Positions 1 to 7,113 are shown, counted from the stretch's first letter. The stretch: 7,680 nucleotides of DNA from Pseudomonadales bacterium (GCA_013215025.1 JABSRR010000063.1:1-7680); one strand, 5' to 3'. Translations and numbers: made by a program. The notes: generated by a model not told the origin, from the sequence alone.

Positions 1-1
1 G

Positions 2-3000
2 GCATTGCAAAACGCCGAAATAGTTGTCGATACATCAGATGCAGCGGCATTGTTAGAGGTCGCTAATGACCCTGAAGTTGCAACTGCGGCCGTGGTAACT
101 GACGACTCAGTAGTCGAAGAGGTAGCAGAAAACGAGGCGGGAGTCGTTGCACTAGATATCGAGCAGGCTGATTCTGCATTGAATCTGGTCGAGTCTGACG
201 CGTTAGTCAGCGCAAATTTTCAGTCTGAGTTTGAATCTGAGCCTGAAATTGATTTTGAAGCAGAGCGGCATGCAGCAGCTGTGCATGATGAGCAAAGCAA
301 TGAGACAGATATAACTGAGGTCGAGCCTGCAGCATTATTGCCATCAGAGCCAATCGCAGAGCAGAATTTTGATGAAGAAATTGTCGGCATTTTTATTGAG
401 GAAGCCACTGTGCATATCCGATGCCTCAGTGACTACCTTGCCGACTTAGAACCTGCGTTTAGTGATATTACTATCAGTCATGACTTGCAGCGCGCCTTTC
501 ACACCTTAAAAGGCAGTGCACATATGGCTGAAATGCAAACGATGGCGCGGCTTACCTCGCCATTAGAGCAGATCGTTAAAGACTTAGCCAATTACCAAAT
601 TGCCGTTGACGCTGATATTTTGGCCATACTCATGCAGGCTGAAACAATCCTGTTAGACGAGCTGCAGGCCATTGCCGAATATAAAACCGTTCACCACCAG
701 CGTGTTGAGGGTTTCCTTGCCGATTTAGACGCCTTGCATCAGCAAAAAATTTGCACCAGCAGCAGTAGCGATGATGCGGTGCAACATGACAAGCAGTTTG
801 AGATGATCAACGAAGCGCTGCGATGTATGACTGCGCTTGAGGCAATCAATCATTCACTTCAGGCGCAAGGTGCTGATTCTACGACAACTGCCGATGCGCC
901 AGCATTGCTAGATGATTTATCCATCAGTGCAGCCCAGAATAATTATCCTGAGTTGGCTGAGTTAGCCAGTGCGCTGTCGGCATTTTATCAGCAGTTGTTG
1001 CCAATACAGGCTGGTCCCGAACAATTTGAATCTGTAGCCGACTTATTAGAGCAAACCTTTGATGGTTTAGAAAGTATGCTGGACTTGATTGCGGCAAATC
1101 AGAAGCTATTGGCTGCCGATGATCTCGTAGCAAGGCTTGAAGACTATCAGTTTACAGCCCTGGATGCACCTGGCGATGAAGCTGACATCACAGACGCTCC
1201 TTCAGATGCAGCATTAGGTGATGAGCTATTGCCTGAACAGACACCTGAGCAAGCGGCTGAACAAGCTATTGAAGCAAGCGCTGAGCAAGATATTGAATTG
1301 GCACTAGACGAAACCGTCGCTGTCAATGCGGAAATCAGTGATGGCCCAGCTTCCGAGCTTACGGCTGACAATACCAATAAGCTCGCAACGGTCACTAATG
1401 ATGAAGTCCTGCGTTTTGCACAGCAGTTCTTGGCCGCTGACGATGAAATGTTAGATATTTTTCTCGAGGAAGCCAGAGAGCTGCATGATGAGTTAGATGA
1501 TCTGGTGTCCTTATGGGTGGCTGAGCAAGGCGAATGTCCGAATATAGACGCTGTGTTGCGTAATCTTCATACCTTTAAAGGTGGTGCAAGATTGGCGGAG
1601 CTATCGGTTATGGGCGACTTAGTGCATGACTTTGAATCACTGATCGAATCGCAGCAGATAAAACAGCAGTATGATGCAGCTTTTTTTGCCCAACTCGATG
1701 ATTTTCAGCTACGCTTAGGCCAACTGATGTTGGTAGCGGATCAACCGACAGATTCTGTGCTGTCGGTCAGCGAGAGTTTATCGCATTCGAGCTTGGCTGC
1801 TCAAGATGATGAGCATATCCATACTGCTGAGAGTGCAGCCTCAAATGCGCAACCATTGTCGTCTCAATCAGAACTTGATGTTGATGCCTTATTGCAAGAA
1901 GTATCTGCTGCAGACCCTGAAACCCTCGAGATATTCACCGAAGAGGCAAAAGCCTTAGTCGATGATTTAGATCGTGAAATCCAAAGCTGGCAAGGCAGTC
2001 ATTCGAATGAGTCGAATGCGTCAGTGATAGATGCGGTGAAGCGACATTTGCATACGCTGAAAGGTGGTGCGCGTTTATCATCGTTGTCGCGACTCGGTAA
2101 TCTATGTCATGAATACGAAGCCTTCATTGAACAGTATGAGCTTACACAGCAGTTTGATCAGTCATTCTTTGATCAGCTCAGCTTTCAGCAGCAACAGCTG
2201 AATCGTGGTTTTGATGCACTATTGAGTTATGAGCCAGAAGTTGATACTGCGCCAGATACCTCTTTAGTCGAGCCAGTTGCTACACAGCAAGCATTTGTAG
2301 CGAGTCAAACCTTGGTGGTTGATCAAGATGTAGCCTTAGATGTTAATGATATCGAAACCACGCTGCAGCTTGACTTACACGATATTGATACCGAATTAAT
2401 GGCATTGTTTATTGACGAGGCTAACGATCAATTAGCCGGTATCGATGCCTCGATTGCTGAGCTGCAGGCACAAGGCGATTTCGCAGCCGCCATTGAAGAG
2501 ATGAAGAGGTTGCTCCATACCTTAAAAGGTGGTGCCAGGGTCAGCGGCATGGCAGAGGTGGGTGATGTCAGTCACGACTTTGAGACCTTTGTTATCAATG
2601 CAGAGCGGGATAAGCAACTTGACTCACCCGCTTTTATTGAGCAGGTGCAAGAGTATCAAGATAATTTAACCGGCTTATTAAAAGAAGTTGAACGCGTCAC
2701 TGAATTATTAAGCTCAGCTGCGAAACAATCGATTAGCCAAACCAGTAATGTGGTACCCATTCGAGCCGATCTCGATGTGTCCGTGCTGAATACTAAGGTG
2801 AGTCAAGCTGCGATTGACGTCACCCGCAGCTTTGTTGAGAGTTTAAATAAAGACAAGGCAGGCGTTAGTGCCGATCAAATCAAGCTCTCGCCAGATCAGT
2901 TGCAGAGTATGATAAACCTTGCCGGTGAAAATCTTATCAGCCGATCACGTGTCGAGGAAGTAATGAGCGAGATGGGCTTTTCACTGGATGAGATGGATGG

Positions 3001-4717
3001 CACGGTAGACCGTATTCATGGCCAGCTGCGGCGGATGGAAATTGAAACCGAGGCGCAAATCACATCACGTTATGAGCAGATGGAAGTGGAAGGCCAGGAA
3101 AGCTTTGATCCGCTTGAGATGGACCGCTACTCATCGATGCAGCAGTTGTCAAAATCGCTGATTGAATCTGCCTCTGACTTAGACGATATCGCTGAAACTA
3201 TCAGTGGCAAGATGCGTGATATTGAGACCATTTTACTGCAAATGGGTCGCACTAATAATGAGCTGCAAGAAGGCTTGATGCGCGCGCAAATGGTGCCATT
3301 TTCAAGAATGGTTCCACGGCTTCGCCGAATCGTTAGGCAGGTTGCCAACGAGCTAGGCAAAAAAATAGAGTTTACCGTGGAAAATGCCGAGGGTGAACTT
3401 GATAGAACCGTATTAGACAGAATGATAGCGCCGCTAGAGCATATGCTTAGAAACGCTGTCGATCACGGTATTGAAAATACCTCGCAGCGGGTGTCCTCAG
3501 GTAAATCTGAGGTCGGTAATATCACCTTATCGTTAATTCGTGAAGGTGGTGAAGTTGTGTTGACGCTGGCCGATGATGGCGCCGGTATTAATATTGACGC
3601 GGTTCGTCAAAAAGCGATTGAGCGTGGCTTACTCGATCCAAACCTGCAGCTTTCTGAGCAAGAAATCGCGCAGTTTGTTCTTCAGGCAGGGTTTTCCACT
3701 GCTGAGCAAGTGACGCAAATATCCGGTCGAGGTGTCGGCATGGATGTTGTCCACTCTGAGATAAAACAAATGGGTGGCTTGATTGAGATTGAGTCGGCTG
3801 CAGGTAAGGGCACGCGCTTTATCGTCAGATTGCCATTTACCGTTTCGGTCAACCGAGCATTAATGGTTGTAAGCGGTGGTAACACCTATGCTATTCCACT
3901 TAACACTATAGACGGTATTGTTAGGGTTAGCCCGTACGAGTTAGAAGCGTATTATCAGCCTGATGCGCCACCCTTTGAGTATGCCTCGCAGCAGTACAAT
4001 TTACGGTATATGGGCGAGCTGCTTCAGCAGTCTAACGGCGCTAATCTTGAAGGTAAAACTGCTCCGCTGCCGGTGATTCTGGTTCGCTCATCAGATTACA
4101 GCGTTGCGGTGCAGGTTGATCATCTGCTGGGCTCGCAAGAGGTTGTGGTGAAATCACTTGGGCCGCAATTTAGCATGGTTGAGGGGCTTACCGGTGCCAC
4201 GGTGATGGGTAACGGTGACGTCGTGGTCATTCTTGATATGTTGGCGCTGATTCGTGAAGAGAGCCAGCGTCAACGCATTGACCGCGTTGCAGAGCCTTCT
4301 TTGGACGAGGTGCAGGCTGAGCATGATCGAGTGCTGAAAATTATGGTTACCGATGATTCGGTAACGGTAAGAAAGGTCACCTCCAGATTCTTAGAGCGCT
4401 ATGGCTTTGAGGTTGTGCTTGCCAAGGATGGACAAGATGCGGTGACGCAGCTTGCTGATATGGAGCAGCTACCAGATTTAATGTTGCTGGATATTGAAAT
4501 GCCGCGTATGGATGGCTTTGAAGTGTTAAGCCGAGTTCGGCGAAACTCAGCGCAGCAGCACATACCCATTGTGATGATTACTTCAAGAACCGGCGATAAA
4601 CATCGTGAAAGAGCCATTTCCTTAGGAGCCAGCCGCTATCTTGGCAAACCGTTCCAAGAAACTGAGGTGCTGCGGGTAATCTCAGAGCTAACAGGTGCCG
4701 AGATTTTAGAGGCTTGA
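2..4717 (+). CDS. chpA: ChpA/PilL-like hybrid sensor kinase, multi-Hpt CheA (5' partial)
   Basis: CheA-family histidine kinase of a type IV pilus (Pil-Chp) chemosensory system, cytoplasmic, expected to work in a receptor-CheW array. The frame is open to the left edge, so the true start is missing. Residues here are counted from the in-frame TTG at 5-7; 1570 are visible. Domain order: acidic linker (1-120); Hpt a (about 122-245, His166 in FHTLKGSA); helical segment without a phospho-His (about 262-385); Hpt b (466-580, His522), Hpt c (626-742, His683) and Hpt d (780-900, His838), all with the motif HT(F/L)KGGAR; dimerisation helices (960-1075); HATPase (about 1135-1278, N box RNAVDHG, G1 DDGAGI, G2 GRGVGMD); CheW domain (1280-1418); receiver (1443-1567, acidic pair Asp1450/1451, phosphoacceptor Asp1496, Thr1526, Lys1548). 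All key catalytic residues are present. From memory, Pseudomonas ChpA is about 2470 residues with more phosphotransfer domains, so several hundred residues may lie upstream. The assignment to the Chp class is firm; the exact symbol is by analogy. Confidence 0.93.
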   Translation, partial: ALQNAEIVVDTSDAAALLEVANDPEVATAAVVTDDSVVEEVAENEAGVVALDIEQADSALNLVESDALVSANFQSEFESEPEIDFEAERHAAAVHDEQSNETDITEVEPAALLPSEPIAEQNFDEEIVGIFIEEATVHIRCLSDYLADLEPAFSDITISHDLQRAFHTLKGSAHMAEMQTMARLTSPLEQIVKDLANYQIAVDADILAILMQAETILLDELQAIAEYKTVHHQRVEGFLADLDALHQQKICTSSSSDDAVQHDKQFEMINEALRCMTALEAINHSLQAQGADSTTTADAPALLDDLSISAAQNNYPELAELASALSAFYQQLLPIQAGPEQFESVADLLEQTFDGLESMLDLIAANQKLLAADDLVARLEDYQFTALDAPGDEADITDAPSDAALGDELLPEQTPEQAAEQAIEASAEQDIELALDETVAVNAEISDGPASELTADNTNKLATVTNDEVLRFAQQFLAADDEMLDIFLEEARELHDELDDLVSLWVAEQGECPNIDAVLRNLHTFKGGARLAELSVMGDLVHDFESLIESQQIKQQYDAAFFAQLDDFQLRLGQLMLVADQPTDSVLSVSESLSHSSLAAQDDEHIHTAESAASNAQPLSSQSELDVDALLQEVSAADPETLEIFTEEAKALVDDLDREIQSWQGSHSNESNASVIDAVKRHLHTLKGGARLSSLSRLGNLCHEYEAFIEQYELTQQFDQSFFDQLSFQQQQLNRGFDALLSYEPEVDTAPDTSLVEPVATQQAFVASQTLVVDQDVALDVNDIETTLQLDLHDIDTELMALFIDEANDQLAGIDASIAELQAQGDFAAAIEEMKRLLHTLKGGARVSGMAEVGDVSHDFETFVINAERDKQLDSPAFIEQVQEYQDNLTGLLKEVERVTELLSSAAKQSISQTSNVVPIRADLDVSVLNTKVSQAAIDVTRSFVESLNKDKAGVSADQIKLSPDQLQSMINLAGENLISRSRVEEVMSEMGFSLDEMDGTVDRIHGQLRRMEIETEAQITSRYEQMEVEGQESFDPLEMDRYSSMQQLSKSLIESASDLDDIAETISGKMRDIETILLQMGRTNNELQEGLMRAQMVPFSRMVPRLRRIVRQVANELGKKIEFTVENAEGELDRTVLDRMIAPLEHMLRNAVDHGIENTSQRVSSGKSEVGNITLSLIREGGEVVLTLADDGAGINIDAVRQKAIERGLLDPNLQLSEQEIAQFVLQAGFSTAEQVTQISGRGVGMDVVHSEIKQMGGLIEIESAAGKGTRFIVRLPFTVSVNRALMVVSGGNTYAIPLNTIDGIVRVSPYELEAYYQPDAPPFEYASQQYNLRYMGELLQQSNGANLEGKTAPLPVILVRSSDYSVAVQVDHLLGSQEVVVKSLGPQFSMVEGLTGATVMGNGDVVVILDMLALIREESQRQRIDRVAEPSLDEVQAEHDRVLKIMVTDDSVTVRKVTSRFLERYGFEVVLAKDGQDAVTQLADMEQLPDLMLLDIEMPRMDGFEVLSRVRRNSAQQHIPIVMITSRTGDKHRERAISLGASRYLGKPFQETEVLRVISELTGAEILEA
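1235..1288 (+). repeat. Short EQ-rich tetrapeptide repeat in a ChpA linker
   Basis: Within the acidic linker between the His-less module and Hpt b, Glu-Gln pairs recur at residues 411-412, 415-416, 419-420 and 427-428, the first three with an exact four-residue period. The surrounding linker (about 386-465) is rich in Ala, Glu, Asp and Gln. It looks like a flexible or weakly helical spacer. The repeat is too short and diverged at the DNA level to call a microsatellite. Confidence 0.5.
4708..4712 (+). promoter_or_regulatory. Ribosome binding site of chpB
   Basis: AGAGG lies inside the last codons of chpA, 9 bases before the ATG at 4722. It supports that start over the ATG at 4717, which overlaps the chpA stop (TGATG) in another frame and closes after 18 codons. 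The position of the site suggests translation of chpB is closely linked to that of chpA. Confidence 0.7.
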
Positions 4718-4721
4718 TGGC

Positions 4722-5702
4722 ATGTCCGATCAAACAGCTTTGCAGTCTCATGAACTTGGCCAGTATACCATAGGCATTGTTGCTGATTCTGCGGCTGAGC
4801 AAATGCAGCTGCGCGCTGTTGTCGATCAGCTCGGGCAAAAAGTGAGTTATGCGCTAACGCCAGATCAAACGCTAGATTCCACGCCCTTATCTCCCTCGCT
4901 GTGGCTGGTTGTCAGTAAGGACGCTGCCGACGTTTTTGACGCTCTTGTGGAGTGGTCGGAGTCACCGATTTTTATTGCAGAGGATATGCCGTCAAGTGAT
5001 GATGGACTGATCTTTCAGCAATGGTCGCAGCGACTGCAACAAAAGCTCAGCAAAGCTTTAGCTGCTGCGCCAACTGCTGTGGAAAGCGATCAAACTGCCG
5101 CGGACGTCATGCAAGAGACCTGGCAAGAGGTTTGGGTGTTAGCTTCTTCATTGGGCGGGCCTGAGGCAGTGCGCGTATTTTTGCAGCACCTGCGAGAAGA
5201 TCTGCCGGTAAGCTTTGTCTATGCTCAGCATATTGAAGAAAATTTTGATGAAATGCTGCCTGGTGTTGTCGGTAAACATTCATCGCTAGAGGTGACGTAT
5301 TGTGGCCCCAGTGAAAAGCTCAGAAAAGGTGTGGTGACTGTGATTCCATCGCATAATCCGATTATGGTTAACGCCTTTGGCCGCATTGATTATTTGCTAA
5401 ACCAGAGTTGGAATAAACCTTATTCGCCGAATATAGACCAGATTATCGATAATTTGGCAGAGCATTTTCACGATCGTTTGGGTGTAATTGTTTTCAGCGG
5501 CATGTGTGACGATGGCGCTAAAGCAGCGCTAGCGGCTAAAGATAAGGCGAATATACCGCTCTGGGCGCAAGCGCCAGAGGAGTGCATTTGTGCCGCGATG
5601 CCAGAATCGGTAATCGCCTCTGGCCAGGTTGACGAAGTTGCCACCGCGAAAGTGCTGGCAGAAAAACTGAATCAACGTTTTTTTCCTGCAACTGAATTTT
5701 AG
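4722..5702 (+). CDS. chpB: ChpB-like chemoreceptor methylesterase (CheB family) with degenerate receiver
   Basis: Predicted protein-glutamate methylesterase of 326 residues that would remove methyl groups from the pilus-linked chemoreceptor and so reset adaptation. The C-terminal catalytic domain (about 135-320) carries the CheB triad: Ser143 in ASSLGG (family GASTGG), His170 in AQHIEE, and Asp264 in GMCDDG (family GMGxDG). The N-terminal 1-110 has the length and strand pattern of a receiver (IGIVADS at 17-23, LWLVVSK at 60-66). However, the position expected to hold the phosphoacceptor Asp reads Ser65, and the usual D-x-x-M-P motif is missing, so regulation by phosphorylation is doubtful. 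The start has a good AGAGG site 9 bases upstream and lies 4 bases after the chpA stop, so the two genes are almost certainly cotranscribed. The CheB family call is secure; the name chpB rests on gene order after chpA. Confidence 0.9.
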   Translation: MSDQTALQSHELGQYTIGIVADSAAEQMQLRAVVDQLGQKVSYALTPDQTLDSTPLSPSLWLVVSKDAADVFDALVEWSESPIFIAEDMPSSDDGLIFQQWSQRLQQKLSKALAAAPTAVESDQTAADVMQETWQEVWVLASSLGGPEAVRVFLQHLREDLPVSFVYAQHIEENFDEMLPGVVGKHSSLEVTYCGPSEKLRKGVVTVIPSHNPIMVNAFGRIDYLLNQSWNKPYSPNIDQIIDNLAEHFHDRLGVIVFSGMCDDGAKAALAAKDKANIPLWAQAPEECICAAMPESVIASGQVDEVATAKVLAEKLNQRFFPATEF

Positions 5703-5705
5703 AAG
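5701..5705 (+). promoter_or_regulatory. Weak ribosome binding site of chpC
   Basis: AGAAG overlaps the TAG stop of chpB and lies 9 bases before the ATG at 5715. It is only a partial match to AGGAG, but it is the only candidate in the 12-base gap, and the overlap with the stop codon is typical of coupled genes. Confidence 0.45.
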
Positions 5706-5714
5706 TTACTCCCT

Positions 5715-6233
5715 ATGGCAGATACTAGCTCAGATACCAACATCGATACCAACACCGAGAACGCCGCAAACACGATACTGCCTACCATGAGCTGTGCAAT
5801 TGAGGGGCAGTCTGTGCTATTGCCCGGCATTGCAGTGGCAGAGGTTATCGATTATGAGCTGGGGCTGCAAAACTATGCTGACGATGCGCCCGACTGGTTG
5901 CTCGGCAAGCTCAATTGGCGAGGTTTACAAATACCCTTGGTATCTTTAGAAGGCTTAGACCACGCAGGCTTTTTTAGTCAGCAAAAAAGTTTAAAAATCG
6001 TGGTCGTAAATGCCTTGTTTAATTTAAGCGAGATCGCCTATTGGGGTTTTGTCGCACTAGAGACGCCTAAGCTGCATCGAATTTCAGCGCAAAATCTCTT
6101 GCCCAGTAATGAGAGCTTAAACGGCGCAGTGATCAGCATGCAGGCCGAGCTTGATCAGCACATGCATGGTATTGTTAATCTTGAGTCAGCTGAGCAGCTC
6201 ATCCAGGAAACGCTGCAAGCGCTGCTGAAATAA
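5715..6233 (+). CDS. chpC: ChpC-like CheW-type adaptor protein
   Basis: Small cytoplasmic coupling protein of 172 residues with a single CheW-like domain (about 22-158). Recognisable features are the AVAEVIDY segment (40-47), the hallmark PDWLLGKLNWRG (59-70) followed by IPLVSLE (73-79), and the C-terminal HGIVNLES (151-158), matching the order of strands in CheW/ChpC proteins. Residues 1-20 are a polar Asp/Thr/Asn-rich leader outside the fold; Met25 is a possible but less likely start, as the ATG at 5715 has the only upstream AG-rich site. CheW proteins link receptors to the CheA kinase. In Pil-Chp systems ChpC is a second adaptor beside PilI, proposed to connect further receptors to ChpA. 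It sits 12 bases after chpB and is the last gene of the operon in this window; a gene for the opposite strand follows at once, so no chpD/chpE equivalents adjoin it. Confidence 0.87.
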   Translation: MADTSSDTNIDTNTENAANTILPTMSCAIEGQSVLLPGIAVAEVIDYELGLQNYADDAPDWLLGKLNWRGLQIPLVSLEGLDHAGFFSQQKSLKIVVVNALFNLSEIAYWGFVALETPKLHRISAQNLLPSNESLNGAVISMQAELDQHMHGIVNLESAEQLIQETLQALLK

Positions 6234-6235
6234 GT

Positions 6236-6976
6236 CTACCATTCGCCCGCCAGTGCTTTGATGGCGCCGCATACGGCAATCGGTGCTGTTTCAGCGCGCA
6301 GCACATGACCATCAAGCGTAATGTTCAAGCCACCAACAGCCTCGGCTGCGACAACTTCTTGCTCGGTAAAGCCACCCTCAGAACCAAAGCAGCAATATAG
6401 CGTATTCGGCAAAGTAGATTGCTGGCCAAATAAGTTACTCAAGGTGCTGCCTGCGCGTGGGTGAAACATCAAGATTTGCCCCTGATCCAGCGTTTTTAGA
6501 CTATCGCTAAATGTGTTAATCGGGTTGATGCTGGGTAATCGGTTGCGGCCAGATTGTTCACAGGCGCTGATGGCCACGTGCTGCCACTGCCGCAATTTCT
6601 TTGCCTGTCGCTCGGTGTTGATTTTCACATCGCTATTGCTGGTAATAATGGGGCTAATCGTATCTACACCCAATTCCGTCGCTTTCTGAATAATCAGCTC
6701 CATCTTATCGCCTTTCGACAGGGCGATAAGTAAATGTAGCTTCAGCCTGCTATGGCTATTATCAGCTTGAAAATCCAGGCAACGAACTTGCACCTGTTTT
6801 TTTTGAAGTGTAGTAATGTGTGCCTGAAAACTGCCGCCCTGACCATTAAACAATTCAATAGGGTGGCCTTCATTGAGACGAAGCACGCGGCTCAGATGCT
6901 GACTGGCTTGCTCTTCCAGCGTAATGACTTCTCCTTCCTGCAGTACTTGATCGGTATAAATTCTTGGAATGCGCAT
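6236..6976 (-). CDS. rsmE: 16S rRNA (uracil(1498)-N(3))-methyltransferase RsmE
   Basis: SPOUT-family RNA methyltransferase that uses S-adenosylmethionine to methylate N3 of U1498 in helix 44 of 16S rRNA on the small subunit. The start chosen is the ATG at 6976-6974, giving 246 residues beginning MRIPRIY, the family-typical N-terminus (the E. coli enzyme has 243). The frame remains open upstream to a TTG at 7039, but those 21 extra residues do not resemble the family. Motifs: N-terminal PUA-like RNA-binding part (1-70, with HLSRVLRL at 27-34), SKGDKME (87-93), QKATELGV (97-104), ACEQSGRNR (138-146), and the SAM-binding trefoil knot with GSEGG (198-202, usual GPEGG) and VLRAETAP (225-232). No clear Shine-Dalgarno precedes either start. 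The gene faces chpC, with stop codons 2 bases apart. I recall an rsmE homologue a few genes after chpC in Pseudomonas aeruginosa too, so the neighbourhood may be old. Confidence 0.95.
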   Translation of the reverse strand: MRIPRIYTDQVLQEGEVITLEEQASQHLSRVLRLNEGHPIELFNGQGGSFQAHITTLQKKQVQVRCLDFQADNSHSRLKLHLLIALSKGDKMELIIQKATELGVDTISPIITSNSDVKINTERQAKKLRQWQHVAISACEQSGRNRLPSINPINTFSDSLKTLDQGQILMFHPRAGSTLSNLFGQQSTLPNTLYCCFGSEGGFTEQEVVAAEAVGGLNITLDGHVLRAETAPIAVCGAIKALAGEW

Positions 6977-7046
6977 AGGTGAATAGTCAACGGGATGGGC
7001 TAAAAGAACGATTTTGGCAAAGAACCGCAGAATAACCAAGCGGTCA

Positions 7047-7078
7047 TAAAAAATTCATATCGCGATTTAAAATTTTTA
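7047..7078. promoter_or_regulatory. AT-rich imperfect palindrome in the rsmE/fusA2 intergenic region
   Basis: A 32-base dyad is centred on CGCG at 7061-7064 with the perfect 8-base core ATCGCGAT (7059-7066) and outer arms TAAAAA/TTTTTA. By hand, 13 of 16 pairs match. It overlaps the presumed -10 and start region of the rsmE promoter and covers about -35 to -65 relative to the presumed fusA2 start, so it could be an operator or an AT-rich UP element. AT richness makes chance matching easier, so its role is uncertain. Confidence 0.35.
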
Positions 7079-7093
7079 GCACTCTGCTGGCAA
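7065..7093 (-). promoter_or_regulatory. Candidate rsmE promoter
   Basis: Read on the minus strand, TTGCCA (7093-7088) matches 5 of 6 bases of the -35 consensus and is followed after exactly 17 bases by TTAAAT (7070-7065), 4 of 6 for the -10. Transcription would begin near 7058, leaving a leader of about 80 bases before the rsmE ATG. It lies back to back with the fusA2 promoter. Confidence 0.4.
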
Positions 7094-7100
7094 TTTGTTG

Positions 7101-7113
7101 TATACTGCCGCGC
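7101..7113 (+). promoter_or_regulatory. Candidate fusA2 promoter -10 with GC-rich discriminator
   Basis: TATACT (7101-7106) matches 5 of 6 bases of the -10 consensus and is followed directly by GCCGCGC. A GC-rich stretch between the -10 and the start site is the known mark of stringently controlled (ppGpp/DksA-repressed) promoters of translation genes. The start site would be near 7113, giving a leader of about 44 bases. No good -35 is seen at 16-18 bases spacing (AGCACT at 17), but the sequence further upstream is very AT-rich, as in UP elements. Confidence 0.5.

Noticed and set aside
1147..1395. Minus-strand open frames in chpA, such as the Ser/Ala-rich one here
   Set aside because: The low-complexity Ser/Ala composition is the antisense image of the acidic Ala/Asp/Glu linker; the plus-strand frame holds all the domains.
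4717..4773. Overlapping TGATG start for a gene after chpA
   Set aside because: The ATG at 4717 is in a different frame from chpB and meets TAG after 18 codons; the ATG at 4722 has the proper ribosome site and the CheB product.
6200..6270. Bidirectional intrinsic terminator between chpC and rsmE
   Set aside because: No stable stem followed by a T-run could be found on either strand; only short GC-containing partial repeats are present.
6797..6804. Run of eight T (A on the rsmE strand) as a programmed frameshift or a frameshift error
   Set aside because: The rsmE frame is intact through it, coding Gln-Lys-Lys at about residues 58-60. A slippery A-AAA-AAA is possible in principle, but I see no stimulatory structure and no product family precedent.
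6752..6982. Open frame of 76 codons on the plus strand within rsmE
   Set aside because: It lies antisense to conserved rsmE codons and its translation has no recognisable features.
7076..7102. A CIRCE (HrcA) operator upstream of fusA2
   Set aside because: The left arm TTAGCACTC is perfect at 7076-7084, but after the 9-base spacer the sequence is TTTGTTGTA, with no match to GAGTGCTAA.
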